The notes under the pieces were generated by a model, which saw only the letters and a list, made by a program, of their open reading frames with translations, did no database searches and was not told the origin of the DNA. Below are positions 35,404 to 46,789 of a DNA stretch of 64,000 nucleotides, in pieces. How positions within the stretch are numbered: position 1 is the first letter of the stretch; every line of letters begins with the position of its first letter. The position numbers were made by a program, and so were the translations under genes. Source of the stretch: Atkinsonella hypoxylon (taxonomy: Eukaryota; Ascomycota; Sordariomycetes; Hypocreales; Clavicipitaceae); NCBI GenBank assembly GCA_000729835.1, contig JFHB01000070.1, positions 62,001 to 126,000 of the forward strand, written 5' to 3'.

Positions 35404-37162
35404 AGTGCGGCTGACTATGCTCGATGGATTCCATGGAACATGCTTCATGTCAAATATCTCTTACGGCTGTTCCACGGATCGCGGGAGGATAGCATGAGCG
35501 GTGATAGGAGGCTTTTGGAGGTCATGGGGCCTGATTGAAGGATGCTTTTGTTGAGAATATGTATACAAGTGTGCTTCTTTTTAGGTACATATCGGTGGCC
35601 AATCACCTCGTATGCGGTGACTGGTCGAGATAGGGTTGGGAGGGAGCAATGGTCGGTCGTCTTGTGGTTGCTATCTTTTATTGGATAACACCATGAGATC
35701 GGACTGTTGCTCCGCTTGACACGTAGTTACCTATGTACCTATGTAGCCCGCGAGTCAAATCTAGCTACTTTATTGTATCTCAACTTGCTGGCACAAATCA
35801 CATCCCCGGTCGACGCAACTTGGAATTTACTTGTACCAGCTTTGATAGGTTATCAAAGGACTCCCAGTCACTTTTAAGAGAAATTGTGGGAGGGAAAAGT
35901 GGCTAGCTCACATCGCGCCTTATCAGCTTTGTTGTGTTGTGAAGACAGAGCGTGGTCTACCATAAAAGTCGTTGCGTCGTCGTCGTCGTACGCTCCGGAG
36001 TAGTCCATGCATGAACAATGGTCAGAGACCCGGACCAGTGAACAAATCTGAGTCAAGATGACGTCCCATGCGCCCACGTGCTTTGCAAAAGCCGACGGGG
36101 CTGGTATTAGATTTCCCGCCTTCATCTTGTCTCCAAAATCATGCCACTCCGAGACGGTTTGGCCCAGTCCAACCTGTCCCGATATGTATTCACTCGCCTT
36201 GCCACGATATCAGTGGTTTTCTAGATTGGCTTCTGCGATTTTCGTTTAGTCACTTATTTTCCAGACAAGTTCGAAGCACGGTTCATCGTTCATCATCACC
36301 ACGACTCTGGAAGCTTCTGGCTCCAAAGCCTTTGAGCCAAGGAGCATATCGTCCTGCAATACGTTGTCAAACGCTCCAGTCAAAACAACCAATTCGTTTT
36401 ACACATGAAAATCGCCATCTCGTCTCCATGCCGTGGTCCGGAACATCGGCCGCGGGCGAGAGCACCTGTACGACGGTGACAGTTCATGCTGCATATTCCC
36501 GCGAAAACTGGTAGTAGCCAATTCGGAGTACCCTCACATACTTACAAATCCTGATTGGCATGCCGCTGGCGCACGAGCTTCCACGATTCTAATCACGAGG
36601 GCATCGATGCGCTCTCAAGTCTTTCTTCGATGCAGGAGAAGCCGCCGAGCGATGATTCGAGGCCTTCTGTAATTTTCACCTGAGCTGGGTATTCTATGCT
36701 GACCACAAGGATATGTCCATCCAGTGTTAGGGCCTCAAGAGAACATGGCCAATTCTATTCACCAGGCGCAAGAGAAGAGCCTCAGGTTTGACGACGAATC
36801 CAATCATCAACCGTGGAATGATAGACTGCATCATACACCATTCTGCTATGACTGTATGGTTACTTCTTGTATGGAATTGGTTTCTTCAATCTCCGGTGAA
36901 GGTTTAGTGTCAACATGCATAAATTGTACCACATTGTTCAGCACTAGAGCGCGTGCCCTTTTATTGTTATACGAGTGAAACCAGGAAGCAAATAAGACTT
37001 AACTTACAGTTCCGAACCATCTAACAAGCCTGCATTCGACTACGGCACGATGGCGAAGAAGGGCCCCTCTTCTCCGTCTAAACAGACCTTACTGGGGTTT
37101 CATCCAACAGGTTTCCCCCATTTAATCACAAAACATCGTGAACAGACAAGTTCCAGACAACT
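35404..37162. other. Intergenic, 1.8 kb
   Basis: Downstream flank of the hydrophobin-like gene and of the NmrA-like gene (convergent). No recognisable gene; ORFs on both strands are short and overlapping. A CCTATGTA repeat lies at 35727-35743. Confidence 0.45.
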
Positions 37163-38379
37163 CTACTTATGATTATGGGGGTGGCTTCTCTTGGTCTTCT
37201 TCTTCGGCCTCATCTCATCCTCATACATGCGGAAGAAGTCGTCAGGCTCTGTAGGATGCTGCCCAGTGACATCATGGAATGCGGTCGTTGAAATATAATT
37301 CGTCTTTCCCTCACGCACAAGGCTATAGTACTCCAGAAGGTACTGCTGCTCGGATGAGTCAGACTCGGATTGGGACTTCAAAACCCGCTTCGCTTCGCGC
37401 CTGGAAACAATTATCAGCTTTTATGTGGAATACTGAAGTTTCTGAGTCTCAAACGACTTACTCCGAAATGTTCTCGAACTTCATCTCGGTGCCGAGGGCA
37501 GTACTAGCTGCTGTAGCTAACTCATGCCCAGCACATAGCTTGGGACCTAGAAAAAAATCTCCTTAGCACAATAGCGCGACCGTGCGACGATGCATACTAA
37601 CCAGTGACAACCATCATTTGGCCCCTGTGCCTATCATCAAATCCATGCTTCCCTTTCCCCGTAAGGACATGAGCTGCAACATTGGCAACATCCTGATTGA
37701 TTGATCGTTAGTTATAAGTAACCTAGTTAGATTCCGAAAAAGCTTACCCCTAATGCGACGGGGGCGAACTTATGGGTCTCTCCGATCGGCAGAGGCAGGA
37801 TTCCGTCCTCCTTGGCCTGTGGCGCATACAGCAGCAAGTTCTCCGCATAAAAGCCAGCGCTGCTTAAATCAGTAGACGATTTCAATGGCTATCAAGAGAC
37901 AACGCATACCGAATAACGCATGGCGAGCCTCCTGTTGGGGTTTCTGCATCGCCCTTGGATTGTAAGACAAGGGTCTCCAGATCGATGAACTCTCGAAGTC
38001 GCGGCTGTTTCTGGGGATCCGCATAGTCACATCCAACTGAACTGATGAGGCAAACGTTTGCGACCTGGGCTTTCTTCGCGGCCTCAACAAGCTCCGCACA
38101 GATATCCAGTTTATCAGGATGTGTTGGCGGGATGACGCAAATGGTGTCGGCACCGATCTCCTTAAGACTTTGGGTCATTTTGTTCACGCGCCCGGGAACG
38201 TGATGGACAATGGCTGCCCCCATCTCCTGGAGTTCTTGAGCTCGTTCCGAATTTGGATTCAGAGCAAGTGCAGTCAAAGAGTCAATCTTTCGCGAGAAAT
38301 CTCCGTGTTGGAGGAGGAGCTCGGCAATGGCAAAGCCCGTATGGCCGTCTGCCGCAGTGATGCATACTTTACGACTCAT
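37163..38379 (-). CDS. NmrA-like NAD(P)-binding protein
   Basis: Atypical short-chain dehydrogenase of the NmrA/HSCARG-like group. Members bind NAD(P) and act either as reductases or as redox-sensing regulators. Five minus-strand exons, 37910-38379, 37748-37859, 37602-37692, 37462-37546 and 37163-37400, join in frame to 331 residues. Seen: Rossmann start 'VCITAADGHTGFAIAELLLQ' (G-x-x-G type dinucleotide loop), 'SLKEIGADTICVIPPTHPDK', 'VANVCLISSVGCDYAD', 'FYAENLLLYAPQA', 'FAPVALGDVANVAAHVLTGK' and a C-terminal helical part ending in a basic, His-rich tail. The 'RAGFYAENLL' and 'VALGDVANVA' segments are characteristic of the group. The catalytic Tyr-x-x-x-Lys of classical SDRs is not evident, as expected for this family. 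Substrate unknown. Confidence 0.85.
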
Positions 38380-40133
38380 GGTTCGAATTGCTGTTGCTGA
38401 CTAGTGGCTAGTTGTATCAGGTAACTTTGTTACAACAATGGAAGACGAGGCGGTTGCACGTTTCTCTGGACAAGTGGCGTGGTCGCTTTGGCTGTTTATA
38501 CTTCCTCAGTGATCGTGACCATCATACTTGCGTAATGTTGTCCGTGAAATGAATTGAGAAGAAAATAAGAGTTTGCCTCTCGTAAAATTGTGGCGCGGTC
38601 AAATTGAAAAGTCCAAACAAATACCGAGCGTCAAGGTGACGACATCGTGAATGCGAGCGCCGTGCCAACACTACAACAAACAGTCTCACATTCCTTTTCC
38701 CAAACAGATGCCGCCCGTTGATTTCATTCCCTTGTGCCCCGTACGGTCCGTACGGTCTCTCATAAACAGGAACGCAGCAAAAAGACATGGCACCTGCTAC
38801 GTCTCACGACGTTATGATTATGCTATAATGATGTCATGAATGCGCATCCAGCAAAGACAAGCGTACACTAACCCACTCACTTGGTAACTAGTTATGCGTC
38901 AATCGTTTGAGTTCAAAACGAGGAGACCCACAGTTGAAAGTTATTAGAGGGATCATCACCCTTATGAAATTTCCGGCCAGTTCGTCAACTGAACATGGCT
39001 TAAAATTGAGTCTTGTTGTTGGTCGAGATGCTCATTATCCAGAAATTACACACAGCAAAAGCAATTACCAGTGTTATAGTCAGCATTGTAACCACGTAGC
39101 TAGTGTCTCAGCGCACGTTGAAGGGACAAACAACAAGAAACCTGTTACATTATTCTCTGAGGTAGATAGAGTCTATGACTTTTCCTAGCCAATAAAAAAA
39201 ATAAAAAGTAAAAACTGGAGTCACCCTCAGGCCACGAGTGAGTGATACTAACCTTCATGTTGCCTATGCCCTCCTGAAGCCAAGCTGCGCACTTGCGCCT
39301 CATTAGGCTATCCTGAACTTCCGATCTGTACCCGACATGTGCCGAACGCTCAATTGACCAATGATGAAGAAGGGAAGGTCTCGCTTATGACCGAATTCTA
39401 CACTCACGCAACAAGATACAAGATGTTCCTGACCCGCTACAATCACGTGACGCGACCAAAATTATATACAGGCGATCGCTAACTAACTACCGGCAAGTGC
39501 GAGCGGAACTTGTGATAGGGGCCACGAGCATATAGGGGGCTACTGAGGCATGACTTTTAGATTAGCTACATCGATGACAATGGATATAAATGGTGTTGAG
39601 TTGCTCAGTCACAGGGCGCACTTCTTCTTGTTGACAATCAACGCTGGATCCCACGTACAGAGGGCCTTACTTGACTCACAACAGAAGCAGCTTTCAGGGC
39701 TGTTATGACGTTTCCTGTGAGAGTCAAGAACCTCGAGCTGCAGCACACCTGAGCAGCCTTTTGTCACCAGCTGCGAATGGAACATTTGACCACGTCAAGT
39801 TTTGCAGCTCCAATCGCGCACATTCTCAATGGGCAAGATAAAGCATACAGTTGCACTACCAAATACATGGCCCAGCGACGAGTGACAAACACAACTTCAC
39901 TTTCAGCGTTTCAGACTCGCCCTTGACTTTTTCCTTGGGGCAAATGAGTACAGAAAGAATGTGTTGTTGATTTAACCAGTTCTGTCTGGAACGTAGCAAG
40001 TATCCTATGATGTTTCCCATCTTGCAGTTGCATCTCCACTATTGGACGGGAAAAGAAAGTTTGAGCATGCCTTGACATAGTCCATAGCTTCAAGCATCCA
40101 AACGTTGTTTAGGATTGTTCAGGTTTCTTATTT
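38380..40133. other. Intergenic, 1.75 kb
   Basis: Promoter side of the NmrA-like gene and 3' side of the small cysteine-rich gene. No gene recognised. Confidence 0.45.
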
Positions 40134-40362
40134 CTAGCAGCAGCGGTGATATGGAGCACCCACACCACTGCATTCCACGTTGGTCTATGTACAGGTCAGA
40201 AAATCTGCAACCCATCTCGGAGATGATTGCGAGTGAACTTACCTTGCAGTGAGTTCCACTAAGACAAGCTCCACACGAGGGAGAGCAGCATCTTCCAGCA
40301 GCCACGGGCGTAGCCGCAGCCATCATGCTGACGACCAAAGCGAGAACGGTGGAAAGTTGCAT
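40134..40362 (-). CDS. 56-residue cysteine-rich secreted protein
   Basis: Very small secreted protein of unknown function. Exons 40243-40362 and 40134-40184 (58-nt intron, GTAAGT...TAG) give 56 residues. Signal peptide about residues 1-22 ('MQLSTVLALVVSMMAA'); the mature part of about 34 residues has eight cysteines: 'GRCCSPSCGACLSGTHC', one in 'VECSG', and a terminal CC. That density implies a disulfide-tight fold, as in small effectors or antimicrobial peptides, but I recognise no family. A TATA box at 40468-40476 and an A/C-rich leader typical of strong promoters precede the ATG. Without splicing the frame stays open to about 90 residues, so an unspliced product is possible but would lose the cysteine pattern. 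Confidence 0.75.
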
Positions 40363-41628
40363 GTTGAAGGAGTAAAAGAAGTTTTGTTTTTTGATGAAGT
40401 TGACTTGATGACTTGAGTTGTCTGTGAATGTAGGTGCTAAGCTGTAAAGATTGAGGACCGAAAGGGGGTTTATATATTTCTTCGACTGCGCTAGAAACCA
40501 CGTCCCCTGTGTGCACTCTTGTCCGTCTTCAGGAGTACTTCAGCCCTTCTGCCTGAACCCATAACTAGCTGCTGACTGTATCCTCAATCGATAAACCGGC
40601 TATGCATTGGAGTCGTATTGCACTTGCATGGAAGCGGATCGTCGGAGATAAAGGCCATGTGGGAGCCTGCATCACACTTCAGAGACTGTGACTGATGGAG
40701 AAATTTGCAGATATAGAGTGAGAACAGTGACGTGTCGTGAGAAGTCAACTCTGTGTCTTTTCAGTCCACAATCTCACTTCGTCGAAACTACTTTGCAAAT
40801 GATCCTCTTTTCGTCAGAGCGTCATCTGGAGACACAGGTCTCCAACCTCGAAGAACAAAGGCTCTCATGTCATCACGAGCTTGAGTCGCAATTATGCTCG
40901 AAAAAGCTTGTACGACCGATCTCAAACTCACGAAAGAGCGCAATTCCTCACCGCGACTCGCGATCGTCTGACCCACACGTCATGCATAGGTACCTGAGTT
41001 GAACTATCTCCAAGACTGTATTTCGTGTTTGATCCAATGAGGCATTTTTGCTGGCTGACTAGATGCATTGGGGCAGTGTGACTAGCGGCATATGCCTAAA
41101 GTTACTGCTGAGGCTGCTGCTAATTGATGAAGTCGTAGTATTAGTAAGTACACTGTGATGTTTTGCAGATGGCTTAGCAGTATGTAAGCCAGTGTCACCG
41201 CCTGCCAAGTTGGTCGCCAAAGTGCCTCACTAGGGCCAAGGACGGAAAATATTACGTCAGACGGACAACATCCACCGAGGGTGGAGTGGATCACATGACC
41301 TCGTTAGCGCCTTCGCCTACGCAAGGGATAGACAAACGACGATGATCAGTCAAATGCCGAGAACACGCACATGTCGGACAATCGCCACCCTCTACCCACG
41401 CGCGGGGTCCATCCGCGATCTTCCGATGACAACTTATTCCCGGCTTTCATGCGCGAGTGAACCTTCGCTTTCCTTTCCTGAATCGCGGGTATTTGTCAAT
41501 CGAGCTGCGTTAATGTTTCTTCGTTCTGACAATGAAAAACATGTTTTCCAAATGGCCTTCTTCAATCGCTCGCTTCTCGACCTATCTCCGCGGCCTATCG
41601 CTCAGTTTTGATCGGTACCTTTCTACAC
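40363..41628. other. Intergenic, divergent promoters
   Basis: Lies between the divergent cysteine-rich gene and the APH-like gene. No gene recognised beyond the TATA box; ORFs at 40688-41002 and 41342-41611 have no protein likeness. Confidence 0.45.
40468..40476 (-). promoter_or_regulatory. TATA box of the small cysteine-rich gene
   Basis: TATATAAAC on the minus strand, about 106 bp upstream of the ATG at 40362. Confidence 0.6.
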
Positions 41629-42605
41629 ATGGCCGGGCGCACTGCGACTTGGGTCATCTTGGCTCTGATACCGTCTCTCGTCCTCTACCCCACGCTTCAA
41701 CTTGTTTCCCCACAACTCCTCACAGAGAGCATGGCTGTAGACGGGAACCATGGTGGCCATGGGAGCTCCCTGGTCAAGCTTTTCTGTGCTCTGATGAACA
41801 GGTTCGAAGAATGGATACTCCCCCTTCGCATGTTCTTCGGGAAGAAGATCATGTATGATGAGCAGCGAAGGATTGTCCAGGTGTCAGCCCGACAACTGAT
41901 CAAGGGCCCGTGCTCGCAGCAGGAGTTGGAAGCGATGCAGTATGCTGCCTCCAGGACGTCGGTGCCTTTACCTCGCATTCATCGAACGTATCAAATGCAA
42001 GAAGGACTGTTCATCGCCATGGACTATATCCGTGGTGAATCACTCGAGAGCTTGTGGCCTCGGCTAACTGATGAGGAGAAGCGAGAAACTGTTGGTCAAT
42101 TGTGGAACATCCTAAAGCAACTTCATGCATGTCACCCACCATCTTCGCTTGGAAGCATCATCGCAGCGTCAATTGGAGGCGGGCCTGTCCGCGACGGAGC
42201 ATTTGGTGTGGGGCAGGATGGGCCACCTGGACTTGGGCCATTCAGCGAATCTCGTCATTTCTTAAACATCCTTGATGAGAGGACCGACTTTGCAGAGTTC
42301 GACCGCGAGCCTGACCAAGTCGGTTTTGTACACGCAGACATATGCCCGAGGAATGTTATCCGATCCGCGGATGGGCAACTGTACCTTATCGACTGGGAAT
42401 TCGCTGGCTGGTGGCCTTTGTGTACGGAACTTGCTTTACTTTGTTTTGATAAGCATCGTGCTAACATGGCTTCACAGATTGGGAGCGGATGAAGTGGCAC
42501 TTTGCAGACTTTCCCCCAACGCCGGATTTTCTCCGTTTGATGGACGAGTTTTCGACTCAGGAGACGGGGGAAGCAGCAAATAACCCGGTTCATTCGTCAG
42601 GCTGA
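41629..42605 (+). CDS. Aminoglycoside-phosphotransferase-like kinase
   Basis: Protein-kinase-like phosphotransferase of the APH/choline-kinase group, common in filamentous fungi; true substrates are unknown and drug resistance should not be assumed. Exons 41629-42421 and 42478-42605 join in frame (split TAT codon) to 306 residues. Seen: 'SARQLIKGPCSQQELEAMQY' (Lys/Glu region), 'PLPRIHRTYQMQEGLFIAMD', 'GQLWNILKQLHA', the catalytic loop 'GFVHADICPRNVI' (H-x-D-x4-N) and the metal-binding 'LIDWEFAGWWP', followed after the intron by 'YWERMKWHFADFPP'. Catalytic residues are intact. The first ATG is followed by a hydrophobic stretch (residues about 5-25) which could be a membrane anchor; a start at the ATG at 41731 would remove it. 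Confidence 0.85.
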
Positions 42606-43658
42606 GACAAGAAATACCCGAAAGCTTATCACGTACGGTGTGCCCAGAAGTAATATAGAAGTATTTCTTAGACACCGCTTTTATCCTCAGAGAGCCAGGT
42701 GACTTGGAACTCATGCTTGTAGCCGTGACATGACGGCCAGCAGCATACCTGGTCAGCATCATATGGTATGAAATCAGTCAATCTATCTGATGTAATGGAT
42801 CAGTATCCTGATCTACGTCGCCATTGCTTTCTCGACGGTATTTTCGGCATATTGCCTCTTGCCTTCGTATATAGTGGCATATGTGCTCATGATCAGTCAT
42901 CTAAGATACCACGTGAACGAACAAACAGCTTCCGCCACATGATAGACGATAGTGATGCGCTTGCGTATCGATGTTGGAAGTTCGACTGGAAAATGAAGCG
43001 ATTAAGCATGCTCAGCCAGCGTCGCTTATCATCTAAGTACAGTGACAGAAACCTGCACAATGGGATATCCACAAGACCGGCTGATGGGACCAGCAATGAC
43101 GTGAGTACCTTTTGAAAAAATCAGGTGAGCTATCCACAGTCAGCTTCTCACGACGAAGAAATTATCTTAACATGAAATGGCATTCTTCAATTTTGAGCGG
43201 CAACCCGCTCGAGCTATCAACACTAGCCGGTGAGTCGATCTCGTCCCGCGGAGACGCTAGCAGCCAGACTTGACACTCCAAGCTCATGACTCGAGAGTGA
43301 AGACGAAGACAGGTATCGGCTATCAGCCGGATTCCACAAGCCGCCATGTTTTACGAGCTAACTACTAGCTCGCCACAATCCGTAAAGTCAGCCGGAGTGC
43401 CCGTTGAATGGAATAAAACATTAAGAGCGTCTTAGGTAAAGCCTCGCTAACATTGGGACTAGACATTGGGACTAGATCGAGGTAATCTTGTCTTCAGAAA
43501 GACTATCGGCAGATGTCACGGCAGGCATAAGTCACTAGTGCTTACGGCCAACTGTGTGCCACCTCTTCAATTTCGGTCGCTCTTGGACATTAATCTAATC
43601 CAACTATCGCTTATGCTCGTGGCTTCTCGGCGCGTCCACTGTGTGCACTCGGTACATC
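42606..43658. other. Intergenic, about 1.05 kb
   Basis: Convergent 3' flanks of the APH-like gene and the unknown basic protein. A 115-codon plus-strand ORF (42768-43115) has no recognisable features and is not called. Confidence 0.4.
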
Positions 43659-44813
43659 TCAGTCAAAAGCTTGCATCCTTTCCGATGCTAGACCCAGTCT
43701 GCTCGAGTTGGCTGATAACGTTACAACGTCTCGTAATGATGACAAGGCCAAGGCACTTTGAGTGTATATACGTTTCGATATTGACAACTTCGATGGGTTA
43801 TTCAGCCGTTCAACACGCACTAAGGGCCGCCGCCCCCGTGATTCAAGTCTAGTGCGAGCCCTTGCAACCTCCGACTGCGCCGCATAGGTGTCCGCAGCTT
43901 GTATACCCTGGCTCAAAACCTGGTGATACTGATTGTGCTCTGGTGGTGATACCAATGCCGGGGCATTATTGCGCGGGGACGCCCTTGATAGCGAAGGTGA
44001 GACTTTAATGTCAAAGTCCTTCGGCGTGACTCGCTCTTTCTGGCGACGATCAGCTCCTTGTGATATTTTAGAAAAGATTTTTGTGTCTTTCCAGTCCTCA
44101 GTTGTAGCTGGTTTCGGTGTCAAGGGTAAGACAGGTAGGTTTTTTTTTCGTGGCTTGAAGACTGGTGGCTGTTCGGAGACTGCTTGTCGTTGCCGTGATG
44201 CCGTTCTTTTTTGGCGCTTCCTCTTGGACGTGTCGAGCCGATCATCTTTCAGATCATGCAGGTCTTCGTCCCGTTTCCGTTTTGTTCGTTTCGGTACAAT
44301 ATTGGGAGCGGGCGAGGTGGCCAAGGTCGGGGATGCTGTGTTTGAAAGCGTAAGCGCATGACGAAATAAACAAATTGGCCACTTACGTAGTGAGTCCTCC
44401 CCGAGATACCATGCCATTTTGTATTCCAACATACGCTGACGCTCTTTCAATAAGCTGTTCTCCTGGCTCTCAACAGGGACAAACGCAGCCGTTGATCCCC
44501 CTGCAGACAAAGCTTGTTTTATAGGCGTCCATTTCTGGGTCAGCAACCCAAGCACCTGTCGCCACGACTCCAAGTCTTCCTCGAATTGACTATCTTGCAT
44601 GGTCACCAGTTGTGTTCCGTCGATTTTTACTCGTATATGATCCAGATAGTCTCCATGGCCGAACAGTGTTAGGCGTTTCGCAACCGCCACAGAGCGGTCT
44701 TTGACAGCACTTAAGTCCATTCCATTCAGTATCTCGGCGAGCGAGACGCTCGCAAGAGGGGGCGTTGCTTGTTGCTGCTGTATCCTCTCAACATTGCAGC
44801 GCGAAAGTGCCAT
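43659..44813 (-). CDS. Unknown basic, probably nuclear protein
   Basis: Not recognised. Exons 44387-44813 and 43659-44335 give 367 residues from the first ATG (good context, A at -3 and G at +4). The N-terminal third is helical ('SVSLAEILNGMDLSAVKDRS', 'FEEDLESWRQVLGLLTQKW'). The middle is disordered and strongly basic, with bipartite nuclear-localisation-like clusters ('VPKRTKRKRDED', 'TSKRKRQKRTASRQRQ') and 'VFKPRKKNLPVLPLTPKP'. The C-terminal part has Ser/Arg-rich and short helical pieces. These suggest a chromatin, kinetochore or transcription-linked role, which is only inference. The 51-nt intron has no stop codon and keeps the frame, so retention would insert 17 residues. Confidence 0.7.
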   Translation of the reverse strand: MALSRCNVERIQQQQATPPLASVSLAEILNGMDLSAVKDRSVAVAKRLTLFGHGDYLDHIRVKIDGTQLVTMQDSQFEEDLESWRQVLGLLTQKWTPIKQALSAGGSTAAFVPVESQENSLLKERQRMLEYKMAWYLGEDSLRKWPICLFRHALTLSNTASPTLATSPAPNIVPKRTKRKRDEDLHDLKDDRLDTSKRKRQKRTASRQRQAVSEQPPVFKPRKKNLPVLPLTPKPATTEDWKDTKIFSKISQGADRRQKERVTPKDFDIKVSPSLSRASPRNNAPALVSPPEHNQYHQVLSQGIQAADTYAAQSEVARARTRLESRGRRPLVRVERLNNPSKLSISKRIYTQSALALSSLRDVVTLSANSSRLGLASERMQAFD

Positions 44814-46789
44814 GTTGAAGTAGCTTGGTGGTATCGGTAGGATACGAGACAAGATGGCAAGTTTAAGGGCTGCTGGTGAGTAGAAGGCGAACACCAGACA
44901 TCACATGTAGTGGGGCTGGCCAACAAGAGTCTTTGAAAGTCGCTCGCCATAGAAGGCATCGACTCGATTACCTAGGTACCTAAGTAGCTCTAGTTGTTGA
45001 CATATTCCCCATGCAGTGGGATAATCTGACGAGATATTCTGTAGAAACGTGCTCGATGTTGTTCTTTATGTGAAAGCCAAAGTTGTGTGCAGAACTACTC
45101 GAGCGCATGCATCTCGAAAACCATTTTCTGTGTCGTGACTGAAATGAGGAAAATCCGTAAGTGTTACAATCTCACGTTTCAAACGCAGTAAGTAACGCGG
45201 TCATCTTCGCTGTGTCGTCTGCACTGTGTTGCTACTGATGTCTAGTACATCTTCGCACCTTGAGACGAAATTCCAGAGTACCCAATCTGAAACACGCGGT
45301 GAATGATAGAAGATGATAAATAGTATTAAGTCAACCGCCGATGGCCGTTCCCGTCGGAACCGGTTGACGTGATTGCCATGTTACAACGACCAAGTTCGAT
45401 GCCCCTGCGGCGTCAAGATGCCTTATCGAAAGGAAGATAAGCTTGCAGACGCGGAACATCCTTGCAGTTCTAGCTGAGTTAAGACGACGAGACCCAGCGG
45501 GACCTTTGACGCTCGAGATGCATCGCGAAGTGCGAATGAACTTCCCTGATGTCTAGCAGGGTCTACCTTCGGCGTGCCCACAGACCGAGTCGCGGGATGT
45601 GCTCGGCAAAAGAAGCTGATGGAACAGCTGTGTTGGAGCAGGCTGGATAAGCATCGGTGCGGTGCGTCAGTCCATTCATTCTGCGCAACGTTTCTGCTTG
45701 TCCGCCATAGAGGTCGAGGCGAGACTGTGCGAGGCCAAACACTTCAGGCTCGATGCCCGTGCAATGGCTCAACCTATCTTACAAGAAAGTCGACAACCCA
45801 TCCGGGCCGGAAATTGCAAAACGGTCGTCAAGCCCACGACACAACCAAGACACCAGAGCATGCGGCGAAAACCACAACCGTTTCATAAAGCGACGATTCT
45901 AGTACATACACAAAGCACAAACCCCACCGTCTATCATACAACGGGCATGTCCATCCCCGTATCCTCCTCCCCGCTCAGCTAAGTTCCAAGAAATGCATGA
46001 AATTCAAAGGCTTCCCGGTTTTTTTTTCCACCTCAGCACTGCTATGGACAAAAAGAGGACGTCTTATCCCCTTGGTATCAAACGCCAGTTACTTCCATCT
46101 TATAACTAGTGAGGCCGTGAAACAAGGGAACAAACATTGAGAGTGGAAATACGACCAAAAAAAAAAAAAGAATCAAGCTGGGTGAAGAAAAACCGCTTGC
46201 GTGTTAGGTTTAAGATAGGATTGGACCGTCCACCATTCCGGCAACGCGTCATCTGTAAATGCCCCTTGTCCATGTCTATTATATCCCCTGTATGTCCTGA
46301 AACGCCTAGCCGTGCTGCAAATATAAATACGAGAAGGAGAATGCTTGCATTCGGAGATGTGTCCCTCGCAAGGTCCTTCTCACGAGGTTGGGGAAAAAAA
46401 AAAGGGAGGGAAGGGGAAGAAGTGGAGTTGGCTAAGTCTATTTTGCTGCGTTTCTTCGTTTGAGGGGTTGCGGTTCCTTCGTAAAATATTCATTGTGCTT
46501 TGCTCCCTAGGGGTTTATTTTCGAGTTGTTGGTTTGTCCAACGATTTTTTATGTTTTTGGGAGTTTGTCGTTTCGGTGGAAAGCAGTCAGACTTTTTTCC
46601 TGAATTGAATAACGTCTTTGTCTCAGCGGCTGAAGGAGTCGGAAGATCTCGCACTTAACCTGACGGCATACGTGCTTCTCCCTGTAATCGTATACTCGAG
46701 AGTTGGATCCGGAGTCGGTGTCGTACAGGTTACTGCAGTGAAAAGAAATGAACGATATTCTCCAGAGTGTCTCGAGCCCGCTCTGCTCC
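44814..46789. other. Intergenic, about 2 kb
   Basis: Upstream of the unknown basic protein and downstream of the C2H2 gene. CCTAGGTA-type repeat at 44970-44986. No supportable gene. Confidence 0.45.

Noticed and set aside
42768..43115. 115-codon plus-strand ORF
   Set aside because: No similarity I recognise and no promoter or intron support; most likely chance.
43933..44361. 142-codon plus-strand ORF
   Set aside because: Antisense shadow of the basic Arg/Lys-rich exon of the unknown minus-strand gene.
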